A DNA stretch of 64,000 nucleotides from Monarcha castaneiventris obscurior (GCA_026261815.1 JAMPIT010000699.1:826649-890648), one strand, 5' to 3'; counted from the first letter of the stretch, positions 41,703 through 53,480 are shown. Numbers and translations: made by a program. Notes: generated from the letters alone by a model not told the origin.

Positions 41703-42424
41703 GGGGGACACCCTCCTCTAGGTCAGATGTCCGTCAAACGTGGGACCTCCACAAGCCGCTTATGAAACGCCAAAATCACAGAATTACAGAATCAATTAGG
41801 TTGGAGAAGACCTTTGAAATTATCAAGTCCAACCTGTGACCGAATACCTCCTTGTCACCCTGACCGTGGCACTGAGCACCACATCCAGGCTTTTTTTAAA
41901 CACCTCCAGAAACAGTGACTCCACTACCTCCCTGGGCAGCCCATTCCAATGCCAAATCACCCTTTTTGGGAAGAACTTCTTAGGCTGTCCAGCCTAAACC
42001 TCTCCCTGGCACAGCTTAAGGCAGTGTCCTCTTGTCCTGTCACTGGTTGCCCAGGAGAAGAAACTGATGCCCACTTAGCTACAGCCTCCTTTCAGTGAGT
42101 TGTAGAGAGGGATGAGGTCACCCCTGAGCCTCTTCTTTTCCAGGCTAAACAACCCCAGATCCCTCAGCTGCTCCTTACAGGACTTGTGCTTCAGACCCTC
42201 CACCAGCCTTGTTGCCCTTCTCTGGACGCTCCGCAACATCCTTACTAAATTGGGGGGCCCAGAACTGGACGCAGCACTCGAGACACGGCCTCACCAGTGC
42301 CAAGTACAAGGGAAGAATCACTGCCCTAGGCCTGCTGGCCATGCTATTCCTGATACAGGCCAGGTGCCATTGGCTTTCTTGTCCACGAGGGCACACAGCT
42401 GGCTCATTTACAGCTTGTCATCAA

Positions 42425-43397
42425 TCAGCCTCCCCAGGGCCCTTTCTGCCTGGCTGCTGTCCAGCCACTCTGTCCCCAGCCTGTAGCACTGCAGGGCTTG
42501 CCAAAATGCAGGACCCGGCACCTGGTCTTGTTAAACCCCATATTGTTGCATTTGGGCCCAGGATCCAGCCTGTCCAGGTCCCTCTGCAGAGCCCTCCTAC
42601 CCTCCAGCAGATCCACACTCACACCCAACTTGGTATCATCTGCAAATTTGCTGATGGTGGACTCAATTCCCTTGTCCAGATCATCAATGAAGATGTTAAA
42701 AAGGCCCCAACACTGATCCCTGAGGGACACCATCAGTGACTGGCCACCAACTGGATGTAGCACGATCCCCACCACTCTCTGGGCCTGGCCTACAGCCAGG
42801 CCTACAGAGAAAAGGGAACCTGCCCAAGCTGTGGGCTACAGCTTTTCCAGGAGGATGCTGTGGGAGATGGTGTCAAAGGCTCTACTGAAGGCCAGGTAGA
42901 CACATCCACAGGCTTTCCCTTATCCACCAGGCAGGTCACCTGATCATAAAAGGAGATCAGGTTAGTCACGCAGGACCTGCCCCTCCTAAATCCACACTGG
43001 CTGGGTCTGATCCCTCATCCATCCTGTAGGTGCTGTGTGATGGCACTCAGGATGCTCTGTTCCATAACCTTGCCAGGCACTGAGGTCAGGCTGACAGGCC
43101 TGGAGTTCCCCAGATCCTCCTTCCAGCCCTTCTTGTGGATGGGGTCACATTGGCACCTCCAGTCCTCTGGGACCTCCCCAGCGAGCCAAGACTGATGATA
43201 AATGATGGAGAGTGGCTGGATGAGCTCTTCCACCAGCTCCTTCATTCCCCTGGGATGGATTCCATCTGGTCCCGCAGACTTGTGAGCATCTAAGTGGCTC
43301 AAAAGGTCACCAACTGCTTCCTCCTGGATTACAGGGAGGCTATTCTGTTCCCTGTCCCTGTCTACTAGATCAAGAGGCCACTTGTCCTGAGGGCAAC
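42425..43397 (-). pseudogene. CR1 reverse transcriptase part
   Basis: Visible motifs: SAGPDGIHPRGMKEL, WRCQCDPIHKKG, NSRPVSLTSVPGKVMEQ (43015-43360), and the catalytic FADDTKLGV (about 42640). Reading passes through more than one frame. Family role: target-primed reverse transcription of CR1 RNA. Confidence 0.8.
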
Positions 43398-43761
43398 TGT
43401 AGCTGTTCTCACCGCGGCTGAGTAGAGAAACGACACGGAATCCAGGCTCAGGGATAAGCGGAAGCAATTTAATAATTTTTCCAAAGGCTTTCATATGTTA
43501 GTTTGCAAGAGTGTGTTAAATGGCATAAGGTAATTGGTCTTTTGGCCATCCACCCCTTGAGAGGATTGGCCAAGTTCTAAGACATCCATTTCTAAATATT
43601 TATGTAGTTAAAACCATAACAATACTGCAAAACAACCTGTAGGTGCAAGAAGTTTACAATACTGAATCTTGTTTAAAATAATCTGCATGGGAAAGAGAAC
43701 TCTCACAAAATGCTGCAGAGAGCTGAAGAGATTGCTGAAGCTTTTTCAGTATCCATAGACA
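43398..43761 (-). mobile_element. Probable solo LTR inserted in CR1
   Basis: CR1 coding homology stops on the left at about 43397 (CPQDKW) and on the right at about 43783 (DEEKAEVL). The piece between begins TGTAGCTG and ends ATAGACA, with TG/CA ends. No clear target duplication was found, and a little CR1 sequence seems lost, so the edges are tentative. Confidence 0.5.
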
Positions 43762-45055
43762 ACCTGTCTTAATTTGAGTACCTCAGCCTTTTCCTCATCT
43801 CTGGTAACTCTGTTCCCTGCTGTGTCCAAGAAAGAATGGAGGTTTCCCTTGCCCCTCCTTTTGCAATTAAAGTATTTATAAAAACACTTTTTATTATCCT
43901 TCACAAAACTAACCAGATTAGGTTCTAATTGGGCTTGTGCCACTCTAATTTTCTTCCTACATGACTTAGCAACATCCTTAAACATTTCCTGAGCAACCTA
44001 CCCCTCCTTCCAAAGACAATAGGCCCTCTTTTTTTCTCTTAGTTCCTGCAAAAGCTCCCTGCACATCCAGGTCAACTTCCCCGTTGGCTCGTCTTTCGGC
44101 ACACAGGGACAGCCTGCTCCTGTGCCTTCAAGATTTCATTCTTGAAGTATGTCCATCCTTCCTGGACTCCTTTGTTTTTAAGGGCTGTTTCCCAAGGTAC
44201 TCGCCAAGTCAGTCTCTTGAACAGGCCAAAGTCTGCCCTCTGGAAGTCCAGTGTGGAAGTGTTGATGCCCCTCCTTGTTTCACTGAACATTAAGAACTCG
44301 ATTATTTCATGGTCACTGTGCCCCAAAGGGCCTCCAACCACCACATCTCCCACCAGCCCTTCTCTGTTTGCAAACAGCAGGTCTAGCAAGGCTCCACCCC
44401 TGCTCAACTCGCTCACCAGCTGTGAAAAGAACTTGTCCTCCACACACTTCAAGAACCTCCTGGACTGCCTCTTCTCAGCTGTGTTGAGTTCCCAGCAGAT
44501 GTCTGGCAGGTTAAAGTCTCCTACAAAAACAAGGGCTGGCAATCTGGAAACATCCTCCAGCTGCTTATAAAATAAAACATCCACCTCTTCATCCTGGCTG
44601 GGTGTTCTGTTACAAACTCTCACCAGGATGTCAGCCTTGTTGGCCTTCCCCCTGATTCCCACCCACTGGCACTTGACCTTATAGTCAGTAATCTCAAGTT
44701 TCATGGCACAGAGATCCCTCCTAATATACAGAGTCACCTCTCCATCTCTTCTCCCTCACCTGTCTCTTTTTAAAAGCTTGTAGCTATCCACTGCAGTGCT
44801 CCAGTCACGTGAGTCATCCCACCACATTTCCATGATGGCAACTACATTACAGCTTTCCTTCTTTACAGTGGCTTCCAGCTTCTCTTGTTTGTTATTACCC
44901 ATGCTGTGTGCATTAGTGTACATGCACTTCAGCTGGGTTGCTGACTTCACCTCTGACTCTGAATTACTACCCTTGGGCTCATCTCTGGAGAGCCTGGCTT
45001 CACCCTCTTCCCCCTTCAAAACTGGTTTAAAAGCCCTCTCAATCAGGCCTTCCAA
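43762..45055 (-). pseudogene. CR1 endonuclease part of ORF2
   Basis: Pieces 44756-45055 (CMYTNAHSMGNNKQE, WWDDSRDW) and 44072-44737 (FVGDFNLPDICWE, DLLFANREGLVGDV, GHSDHEIIEF) carry APE-type endonuclease landmarks including GDFN and SDH. The linker 43746-43985 includes NKKCFYKYF. Frames differ between pieces. Confidence 0.8.
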
Positions 45056-45130
45056 CTCATAGGCTAGAACCCTTTTGCTTTAGTTAGATAGATGGAGCCC
45101 ATCTGACTCTAGCAGGCCTGATGCTGTAAA

Positions 45131-45785
45131 AGTTACCCCACAACTCCCTACTGGATATTGGTTTTTTGCTTCTTATGGTTATTAGTCCACAGTTTTAGTC
45201 TTTTTAGTATCTTTTTCCCAGGTAGAGACTTTGCAAACATATAGACTGAGTCTTCTTTATCTCCTGGTTTCTGCAAACTGTCCTCATTTTCCATAAACTC
45301 TAAATTTCAGACATCCAACCTCAACAGTACACCTTTGTCTCCCAGGCTTTGTTCATTGTATCAGAGCTACTTTATCAAAACTGAAAGTTTCAGGAATTTT
45401 CCCAAGCTATGTTCCCAGAAAAGCAGCTTATGATCACTTTGCTAAATGTTGGCTCAAAGGATTGAAGACTAACACACTGCTTAATAATATACTGGTTATA
45501 ATGAATGTAAAACTATTAATAAAAAGTTAATTAAATGTATTAATTTAAAAATTAGAAAAAAGTTTCATTATTTCCAGTATTGTGAGGGGAGCTCCTGTGG
45601 GTAGGAGTCCAGTCCATAAACAAGGGAAAACTGGGACAAACAAACCCCTCTGGAGCTCAGTCATCCCACTGCGGGGCTGCAGTCACTGTGCTGGGGCTCA
45701 GTTTAACTTAAACTTACAGCACCTTAAACTGGACAGCATTTAACTTTACTCAACTTCTAACTTCAGTTAAACAATTTAGCAAATG
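45131..45785. other. Unassigned AT-rich sequence
   Basis: No coding homology. 45690-45785 carries TTAAC-rich repeats like 28066-28300. Confidence 0.4.
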
Positions 45786-45790
45786 ATTCC

Positions 45791-46156
45791 TTGGGGGAAG
45801 ACACGGAATAAAGTTGAGTTGCAACCTGTAAAACCTGCCTGCAGAGGCACATGGCAGCACAAAGGAGCACATGGCGGCACAGAGAGGCTTGTCTCCACCG
45901 CACCCTGGAGGGAGGATGTGTCACATGGCAGACCCCTACAGAGAGGAGCCTGCCGGAAGCTGACGGACACGTGAAGAGCGAGTGATCACCCCATAGAAGG
46001 ACATTTAGAAAGCATGTTGCTGATGTGGCAACACGCAGTGAGAATTGCCATGTAAGGAAATACTGTGCCTTGGAAAAGTGTATAAAACCAGCTCATTTCT
46101 TTGAATAAACAATTCAGATTCCCTGCTGGTCTGGGTCCGTGCCCTAATCACTGACA
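45791..46156 (+). repeat. ERV5 5' LTR
   Basis: Starts TTGGGGGAAG (TG altered to TT) and ends CACTGACA. TATAAAACC near 46081 and AATAAAC near 46105. Confidence 0.8.
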
Positions 46157-46158
46157 AA

Positions 46159-46176
46159 TGGTTGCCCGTGTAAGGA
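46159..46176 (+). promoter_or_regulatory. ERV5 primer binding site, tRNA-Ile-like
   Basis: TGGTTGCCCGTGTAAGGA; four differences from the perfect Ile-type site seen in ERV6. Probably a mutated version of it. Confidence 0.55.
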
Positions 46177-46340
46177 GCTTATTATATGCCTAACTGCACA
46201 TCCATCCGTGAGCCCTGTGGAACTTGAAGTATTGCTGAAAGAAGCACGAAAGCTGGCCAGTGATTAATCCCTCCAAGTTGTAGGCGAGCCATGGGGGACA
46301 TGGGGATGGTGTATCCCACTAACAGAACAATGCAGAGACA

Positions 46341-46919
46341 TTGGAATGGATTTTAAAGAAGCATGGCAGGAAAATTGAGTCTACAGATTTGAACAGACTC
46401 TTGTTCTGGGCAAAAGACTGTGATTCAACTTCAGATAGTACTGGTATTTTTGATCCTCGGTCATGGGACGCTTTAGAGGATGCCTTGTGGGACCAAGTTG
46501 TGCAAGGTGACGCAGCGCTGACAAAGCTTTTGTATCTGTGGAAGACAGTGTGCAAGGTGCTCATAGCGCATGCGGCACCCAGAGACCGGACAAAGAAAGA
46601 CACTTGTGCCACCGCAGCAGCTGTGCTGACCTCTTCTATGCCACCAGTGAGCAACCATAAGCATGCTGGGGCAGTGGGAGAAGAACCAGAACATGGCCCC
46701 TCGTCCCCCAACCTGTTTGACCCTGGAGGGGAACTGGATGGTATCGTAGAAGAGCTTGCTCCGCCCCGTGCCATGCGGCATCAGCTGGGGCCGTGTTGTG
46801 GCGAGTGGCTGGAGCCAGGGGGGCCCTTCCTGGGAGCGTGTTCCCTCTCCGTTTGCCCTCTGCAAGAGTGGTGTAGAGGCGGGGGGGCGGGGGGGGGGCC
46901 ACAGGGGCACAGCGCGTAG
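46341..46919 (+). pseudogene. gag: ERV5 Gag matrix and spacer fragment
   Basis: Begins MEWILKKHGRKIESTDLNRLLFWAKD, a betaretroviral matrix pattern that also resembles ERV6 matrix (NLYFWAKD). It then becomes a low-complexity spacer and stops at 46919. No capsid or zinc knuckle follows. Confidence 0.65.
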
Positions 46920-47391
46920 CGGTGCCGGTGACTGCGCAGTGCCGGCGAGCACATGGCAGAGCCAAGAAGCGGTGGCAAACACCGTGGCAGCAACACAGTG
47001 GATCTGGAGGGGTGAGTGCAGCTCTCTGCATGTGGGAAGTAAGGAGACGGGCCGCCAGCGGCAGATGTGGCCTCCCAACCCGCGTGGCCACCCAACCCGC
47101 ACCACTACAGCCAGGGCTCCCATCTGCTGCAGATCCTCGTGAGCCAATGCCGTGCTGGAAAACAGACCTGTGGTGACAGGTAGCCCCTTCCTCAGGGATG
47201 AGGGGCTGGAGCATTTGCACTGGCTTGTGTGAGAGTAGCTGCGAGCTAGGCATGTCATTCCTGCAGCTGGTCCATTGAACTCTTCTGTTTTCATTATTTA
47301 AAATGTTGCCACAATCCTGCACCCTCACTGTTAAAACGAGTTTTTTTACCGTATTACCTTGTGACCCCCCTGCATTGCTCTGATTGCTTTT

Positions 47392-47721
47392 TGTGATGGA
47401 TAGTTGGAGAGGCAGTTGGGAAGCCGAGCAGCAAATACCGCAGCTATGGACATCTTGACCTTAGCAGGCCAGAAGCCATGGGAGCGGCAGATAGGTCTTT
47501 GAAGGATTGAGTAGAAGGAATGTCATGTATTACATTGTACTTTAGAGAAATCATGCAAGATGATAGTTAATTAATGTTGCTAGGAAACATGAATGTTGCG
47601 GTTTTTACTAAGGTAATGGACAGTTGTCTCCAAAGGCTATAAGAGCATATAAGCCATGCTGTAGAAACAATAAACGGCTTTTGCTTGCATCAAGCTGCGT
47701 CCCATCTCTCAATCGCTGACA
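47392..47721 (+). mobile_element. Probable solo LTR within ERV5
   Basis: TGTGATGGATAG to CGCTGACA, about 330 bp, with AATAAACGG near 47670. No target duplication was recognised, so the boundaries are provisional. Confidence 0.5.
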
Positions 47722-48229
47722 GGATACTTTTCAAGCAGAAATTAAGTGATATATTTTTTCAAAGTACTCTTTTCCTACTTGAAGAAAGTGGAAGAACAGC
47801 TCCCCCATTGCTGTTTCCCTAATGTGGAAAAGGTTACCACTGGAATGAAAGACTGTAACCCTCTCATGCCACAGCAACTTCTGACTTGGGGCTTGTTACC
47901 TTTTAAAACCACTTAGACAGGTAATGTTACTATAATTGTAATGTCCAAGGCCTATATTTATATACATTCTGTGAAATGGTGAAGTATTTAAGCAGTTGAA
48001 GATAATTACCTTGCTTGTTTTTACTCAGTGCACACTTGTTGTTTTATTAAATGTACTGTTTTACTGTTTATAGTAAGAAAACTGCATGTTATGTTACAAA
48101 TTTTCATGAATTTGGTAAGTTGAAAGATGTTCGTGTTACATGCTGTTAAAAAAAAAGGGGGGGTGCAAAGATGGGGTATACCCCCCATGAAAGACTGTAA
48201 AAAGCTTTATATGTTCTTAATTTTTCAGT

Positions 48230-48400
48230 TGCATTCAGAATGAGTCACAGACTCACTCAGAAAAAGCTGAAGTACCTGTTAGGAATCTTGAAAGTGTAAA
48301 GTGGGAAGGCCCCTTTCTGTTGATAACCTGGGGGCAAGGATATGCTTGTGTTTCCACAAATTCCAGTCCAAGATGGGTACCTGCAAGAGTGGTCTGATCA
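48230..48400 (+). pseudogene. pol: ERV5 integrase carboxy-terminal fragment
   Basis: Encodes SVKWEGPFLLITWGQGYACVS and RWVPARVV, clearly matching the same domain of ERV-B integrase (WEGPWDLVTWGRGYACVS). The rest of pol is deleted. A run of A and G (48147-48168) upstream resembles a polypurine tract. Confidence 0.75.
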
Positions 48401-48696
48401 GCCTTGGATACTCCAGCTTCATAATCAGCTTGTAGGGAAAATAAACTCTTCTGAAGTCATGTTCCTATAGTAGTAAAGTTTTTAGGCAATTTTATTAATA
48501 TTTTAAGGAAACCCTCTCAGTCAAGGCTTGAGGCTCTGGCCAAGCCCTAGCCCTGGCTGACTAGGGATTATACCATCAAACCTAAGTGTTTCTGCCCTGA
48601 AGGTGTAATCAAGTCAATTTGACTTGTTGATTTGATCTTACAAAAGCTGGACCCTCTTTCGAAGTAAACTTGGAAGTCTTGCCTAGGAAAGACTCT

Positions 48697-49275
48697 CTGT
48701 CCTCACTGTGAAACAGACCTCCCTAACACAGTGCATGGGTCGGTGGAGAATTTGTTGCATTTTCCCAAAAGCATCCCTGGCAAGAGATCGCTCCGGTGGT
48801 GCTGTATAGCACCCTAGCAAGCTAACTCCTTCACCCGTGTGGCTGGTGGCGTGGAGACACACACACAATCTGGATAGCTCAGTATTCCCAGAGACAAAGA
48901 GTCAGGAGGGGTTTCTGTATGGAGCTCCACGGATGATGGTTTATTGCTGCAGCCATGAAGGTGGCCAGTGACAAAAAGATCCGGGACCCTGCCGTGTCCA
49001 GGGTTTTGTACAGGAGCGGGACAAGCGTCAGAGACCAATGATCTGTGCACACGGGGGCAGTACAAAGGTGGGACTAGGGAATGGGAGCCAATGGGTAGAA
49101 GAGAGGGGCGGAGTTAGCAGCAAGCCAACCGGACAGACTAAATCTGCATAGCACCACAAAGCCTGATGGGAGAGGCTTTTCCTTTCTCACCCTAAGTCGG
49201 GGTGCTTTTAAACCTTGGAGTCGGTCCACCAACGGGCCTCTCCTATCTCAGAGCTCTTTGGCCCTTTGGCCATCA
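48697..49275 (-). mobile_element. Solo LTR related to the ERV4 LTR
   Basis: On the plus strand the blocks GCTCAGTATTCCCAGAGACA, GGTTTATTGC and GGGAGAGGCTTTTCCTT parallel the inverted ERV4 LTR. The right edge fits CA at 49275; the left edge is approximate. No clean target duplication seen. Confidence 0.6.
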
Positions 49276-49564
49276 CAGCTGCTGGCACAGCGTCTACAAC
49301 ACCTCCCAGCCATTGCCGACTCTGGGTGATGGTAAAAGTTTTAGACAACTTTATGTTGTTTCTCAAAGTTCTATCTGTTAAATCCTTGTCTTCATACATA
49401 GGACTAGATTTTGGGTGTTTTCATCTATCCCCCTGTTCATAAGAAAGATACTGCTTTTGTGAAGAATGGAGCTTATTTGGTTGGGGCAGTTGGCCAAACA
49501 TGGTCTAATGTTAGAAGGGTTGTGTTTCATAATTCTTATTTGTATAAAACAAAAAAGGGGCAAT

Positions 49565-49930
49565 TGTGGGAAGAGATGGAATAAAGTTGAGTTGCAAGCT
49601 GTAAAACCTGCCGGCAGAGGCACATGGCAGCACAAAGGAGCACACGGCAGCACAGAGAGGCTTGTCTCCACCGGACCCTGTGGAGAAGAGGTGTCACATG
49701 GCAGACCCCTATAGAGAGGAGCCTGCCAGGAGCTGACGGATGGGTGAAGAGCGAGTGATCACCCCATAGAAGGACATTTGGAAAGCGTGTTGCTGATGCG
49801 GCAACATGGAATTGGTCACGTAGTGAGAAGAAAACACTGTGCCTTGGAAAAGTGTATAAAACCAGCTAATTTCTTTGAATAAACAATTCAGATTCCCTGC
49901 TGGTCTGGGTCTGTGCCTCAATCACCGACA
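49565..49930 (+). repeat. ERV5 3' LTR
   Basis: Starts TGTGGGAAGAG right after an AAAAAAGGGGCAAT polypurine tract, ends CACCGACA, followed by ATTCC. Confidence 0.85.
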
Positions 49931-49935
49931 ATTCC

Positions 49936-50279
49936 TGTAGGATTTACTCCACCTCAACGGTAACTGACTCTCAGGCCTGACTTACTCACAAATATAAAGT
50001 ACTTAAGAACCCAGGAGAGCAGCATTTCTCCCGCATTTCCTAGGGCACATTCATACAGACGCAGGGAGCTTGTTTTGGGGAGGATCCTGCTGCTTTCTTC
50101 TAGTTTTTAGGGGTTTTAAATGGCTCTTGGGGATCCCCCACATTCATTGTTGGAGTCTGGGGAGACCCCGTGGCTGATGGGGGGTTGTAACCCCTAATTT
50201 TGGGGAATTATAAGTGGCTTGTGGGGATCCCAAGTTTGATGGACAGGCAGTGCCCCCTTTCTCCAAAATAGCCCTTGGC
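49936..50279. other. Unassigned host sequence
   Basis: Contains several TTGGGGATCCC-type blocks and no recognised exon. Confidence 0.35.
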
Positions 50280-50490
50280 CAATCAAAGAGTGCCGAGGTG
50301 ATGACTTACAGGTGTTCAGACAGACGCACAGTACACAGAGCTTTCAAAGACTCTTAACCAATCAGAACACGGTTTCATTCAGACTCATCAGATGCCAGGG
50401 AGACACGCAGAGCCCAGAGCCCCCCAAAATTTTCCAGCCAATCATAGCTTTTTACGCTGATGACTCCCCAGGTGCCAGGCAGACCCGCAG
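50280..50490 (+). promoter_or_regulatory. Tandem X/Y-box-like modules, copy 2
   Basis: CCAAT boxes at about 50278, 50359 and 50439 alternate with X-like elements (GTGATGACTTAC, ACTCATCAGATGCC, GCTGATGACTCC). Inverted relative to 40860-41090, as expected because the neighbouring exon 1 is on the plus strand here. The relation of modules to exon is therefore the same at both loci. Confidence 0.6.
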
Positions 50491-50768
50491 CACCTGGCAC
50501 TATCCACCCGGACCCCACCTGCACCCAACCTTTGCCCCCAGCGCCCCCCAGGAGTAGAATTTGGGGAGGGGGGGCAGTGGGGGCGGCCAGGACGGGCCCC
50601 CCCGCACTGCCCCGCTGGGGACTGAGTGCGGGCTGATGCTGCCTGCCCGCGCTCCACACTGGTCTGGACTGGTGCTCCCAGTGCCTTGCGGGGCGGGGCC
50701 GCTTTGGGGATCCCCCCAGGGCACAGTGCAGCTGTTTTGGGGCTGTCGGCACCTGCCTGGCACTGGGG

Positions 50769-50850
50769 ATGGGGCAACTGGGAGCAGCTGGGGCCATACT
50801 GGTAGGACTGGGGTGCTGGGAGTCCCCCGACTGCTGCAGGGGGAGGAGAG
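50769..50850 (+). pseudogene. Orphan MHC class II beta exon 1, copy 2
   Basis: ATG at 50769 begins MGQLGAAGAILVG, then the frame departs from the leader pattern (GCWESP), indicating a small indel. The upstream GC-rich sequence (50500-50768) matches the inverted 40541-40860. No further class II exons follow. Confidence 0.65.
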
Positions 50851-51540
50851 GGGGAAGCTTGGGACTTCAAATTCAGCAAAAGGGGGGATGGGACCCCAAA
50901 AAAACAGTTACGGGGGAGGGGGATTGAGGACTTAGGGGACCATGGGAAAGGGAAGAAGAGGTGGGAAAATATGGGGCTGGGATCCCCTGATACTGAAATT
51001 GGCCAGAATAAACCTTCTAACACAATTTGAAGCATCAGAAAGCAGGCAGTCTTTATCTCTGCAGGGCACAGAGAAATATATTTCTTCATTCTCTGTGTGT
51101 TGTGAGGTTTTACAACATGGTATTTATTCCATCACGATAATAAATAATCATTAAAAGATGTTTCTTATCTAATACATAAACATCACTTTCCTAGAACTAT
51201 TTTGCATGCATCCTTCTCCTACTGGAAGGCCTTGTATGGTCCTGGAGGGTCGTCTAAAAGGGTCTCTGCTGGTCGTATTCACTGAATGCTTCAATATAAA
51301 AGGTGACCTTGCCTTGAAATTTTTCTGTGAGCATGCACTGCTGCTTCTTCATTACATGACTTGCAAAAAGAACCACTGTAGTCCTTTCTGTCTGTTTCTC
51401 CAGTGGTTCCACCTGTGTTTATCATTCTGTGCAAATACTTAACGTTATTTTATCTTATTTGCTAGTTAGTCTTTAAGCTCTATTCCGCAACTTTAGAGGA
51501 ACTGAGAATTTCTATTCTCTATGTTATTTATCAGGACCAC
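50851..51540. other. Intron-like purine-rich sequence, then unassigned AT-rich insert
   Basis: 50851-50990 is AGGGGGATGGGACCCC-type intron sequence also seen after copy 3. 51000-51535 is AT-rich, without coding or clear LTR ends, and is probably an inserted repeat that I cannot classify. Confidence 0.35.
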
Positions 51541-51594
51541 CTCACAGCACAGCACTGCTGCTTTGGGGTGTCAAGCACTTGCCCAGCACTGGGG

Positions 51595-51665
51595 ATGGGG
51601 TGTGTGGTGGGAGCTGGGGCCGTACTGGTGGCACTGGTGGTGCTGGGAGTCTGCCCATCCGTGGG
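51595..51665 (+). pseudogene. Orphan MHC class II beta exon 1, copy 3
   Basis: ATG at 51595; frame MGCVVGAGAVLVALVVLGVC keeps the full leader pattern. GTCAGC after CCGTGGG could serve as donor. The downstream sequence to 51960 is purine-rich intron-like. No beta1 exon found. Confidence 0.65.
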
Positions 51666-52027
51666 GTCAGCAAAGGCCATGGGGGGCTGGGGCCTGGGAC
51701 CCCCAACTGAGCAGAAGTGGGGGTGGGATGCCCAAACTGAGCAGGACAGGGCTGGGACTCCTAAAACCAAGCATGGGGGAGGTGGGTTGAGGATTGGGGG
51801 GATGATGGGAAAGGGAGGAAAAGAGGGGGCTGGGATTCCCCAGAGCAGGGGGAGGGGAAGGGAATGGGACAGACAAATTACGTTGGGCGGGGTCTGTGGA
51901 TTGGGGGAACGATGGAAAAGGAGGTGAAGAAGGAGGAAAAAGATGAAGTTGGGATGGAAGAAGGGCAGTTCCATGGATGTCCACCCTTATCGCCTAGCAC
52001 TTAAGCCCCGGAGCGAGTCCCTGGGGC

Positions 52028-52990
52028 TCAGAGTGCGGGGGGAGGGGGCAGATCTGCACTGAGGGGATCCCGCTCACATCCATCCCCAGTGGGGTTCCCC
52101 CCCCCACCGCCAGCAGCCTGTCCTGCGGCAGCTGTAGTGCAAGAGGGGGTGGAAAGAATCGGGAGGAAGAGGAGAGAGAGAGAAGGAGGAGGAGCAGGAA
52201 GAGGAGGAGCATGAAAAGGAGCAGAAGGAGAAGCAGGTGGGATACTGCTTGGTGTGTCTGCAGCCCCCACGGCCCCAGGAGCATCACCCTGCCGCATCCC
52301 TCAGGTGACCGGGGAGGGGGAGTTCGCCCTAAATATATTGGGGGGGATCTCCGGCCAGGATTTTTTTGGGGGGGGTGTTTGGATCTTGCAGATTCCAGAA
52401 TCAACCCCCAAATACCTTTGCATTTCCCTAGGAGGTTTTGTTGGGGGGGGTTGGGAGTGTGTTTGGAACTTGCAGGACTTCAAAGATGAGCCTCGAGTGG
52501 CCCTTGTGGGGACATTGTGGGGGTCCATGTGGATATCGCCCAGTACTGGCTGGGTGGGACATCAGTTCTGGGGATTTCCAGGAGACCCAGGTGAGTGTAA
52601 TGTGGGACCACCGGAGTGGGGAGAGTGGAGAGAGGTGATACTGGAGTTGGAGGAACCCCAGCAGCCTGCAGGGGCGGGGGAGCACAGAGATGAGGCAGGG
52701 CCGGAACAAAGGGGTGAAAGGGGTGGCAGGGGTGGCAGGGGTGGCAGGGAGAAGGAGGAGCCCCGAGTGCCTGGAATGAGGGGAGCCTGAAGAGGCCAAC
52801 CCTGGGATGACCTGGGAGCTGAAGCAGAATCGGGGAAAAGGAAATCTTGGACCCCACGGCATCCCTGAGCAGGACTACAAAGAGGGAAGACCACCCGGAT
52901 CCACGGGGACCCCAGACCTCCAAAGTGGGGAGACCAGCAAGGGGGGACTCCTGGGAAGGGTTTTTTGGACTGATCAGGAGGATGTGGAGC
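52028..52990 (+). other. Second copy of zinc-finger 5' region, no fingers
   Basis: Resembles 23570-24400 in order: purine-rich GGAGGAAGAGG tract, CATCCCTCAGGTGACCGGGG-like block, a G-rich part with GGATTTTTTTG, then GTGGGGAGAG blocks and CCCCAGCAGCCTG. No zinc-finger exon follows. Confidence 0.5.
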
Positions 52991-53130
52991 AGCATGAAGT
53001 GATCATAACCCCCATCCCCTTCTCTTGTGCCAGTGGGAGGGAACTAGGGATAGAATGAAGCCTGGGAAGGAGGGAGGGGTCGGGGAAAGGAGTTTTACTA
53101 GGATTTGTTTTAATTCTCATTCTCTTGCTG
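52970..53130 (+). repeat. Segmental duplicate, copy 1 (second copy at 62440-62600)
   Basis: Shared blocks in the same order: TATGAAGTGACCGTAACCCC-type, CTGTGCCAGTGG-type, GAAGCCTGGGAGGAGGGAGG-type and GGAGTTTTATTAGGATTTG-type. Confidence 0.7.
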
Positions 53131-53480
53131 TGATTTGACTGGACATAAATTCAAATAATTTCCCCAAGCTGGGTCTGTTGTGCCTGTGGCAGTGGCACGT
53201 GAGTGCCCTCTCCCTGCCTTGATCCTAGCCTGAGCCTGTCCTTCGGTGTTCTCTGCCCTGCCCGGGGCAGGAGGGCACTGACGGAGCGGCTTTGGTGGCA
53301 CCAGGTACCTGGCCAGGCTTAAACCATTACATTCCCATGGCACATTGGGAATATTAAACATAAAGCTTAAAGCAAACAGTTTCTGGACGGTATTCTCCAC
53401 CCCTTTACTTTTTGTGGGAGCTGTAGGGCAGCAGGCCTGGCACAACAGCCCAAACTGCTGGAGCACAGCCAAGTGCTCAG
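53131..53480. repeat. Inverted duplicate of the class I flank at 7450-7830
   Basis: Contains GTGTTCTCTGCCCTGCCCGG, CACTGACGG.GCGGCTTTGGTGG and GGCACAACAGCCC, which are reverse complements of blocks near 7660, 7625 and 7465. Confidence 0.7.

Larger units (their letters stand above)
41776..45130 (-). mobile_element. CR1 LINE, near-complete ORF2, inactivated
   Basis: Minus orientation. The 3' end at 41776-41830 has the typical GGTTGGACTTGATAATTTC-type tail. Endonuclease lies at the right (44072-45055), the linker at 43746-43985 and reverse transcriptase at 42425-43494. It is interrupted by an LTR at 43398-43761 and by frameshifts. Confidence 0.85.
45791..49930 (+). mobile_element. ERV5: non-autonomous betaretrovirus-like element with two LTR insertions
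   Basis: Two 366-bp LTRs (45791-46156, 49565-49930) with the exact 5-bp duplication ATTCC (45786-45790, 49931-49935). The interior has an Ile-like primer site, a matrix piece, the carboxy end of integrase and little else. Two unrelated solo LTRs lie inside it. Confidence 0.85.

Noticed and set aside
46473..47328. Two minus-strand frames of 230-273 residues
   Set aside because: Antisense of the ERV5 gag remnant and leader; they contain no domain and cross the plus-strand matrix homology.
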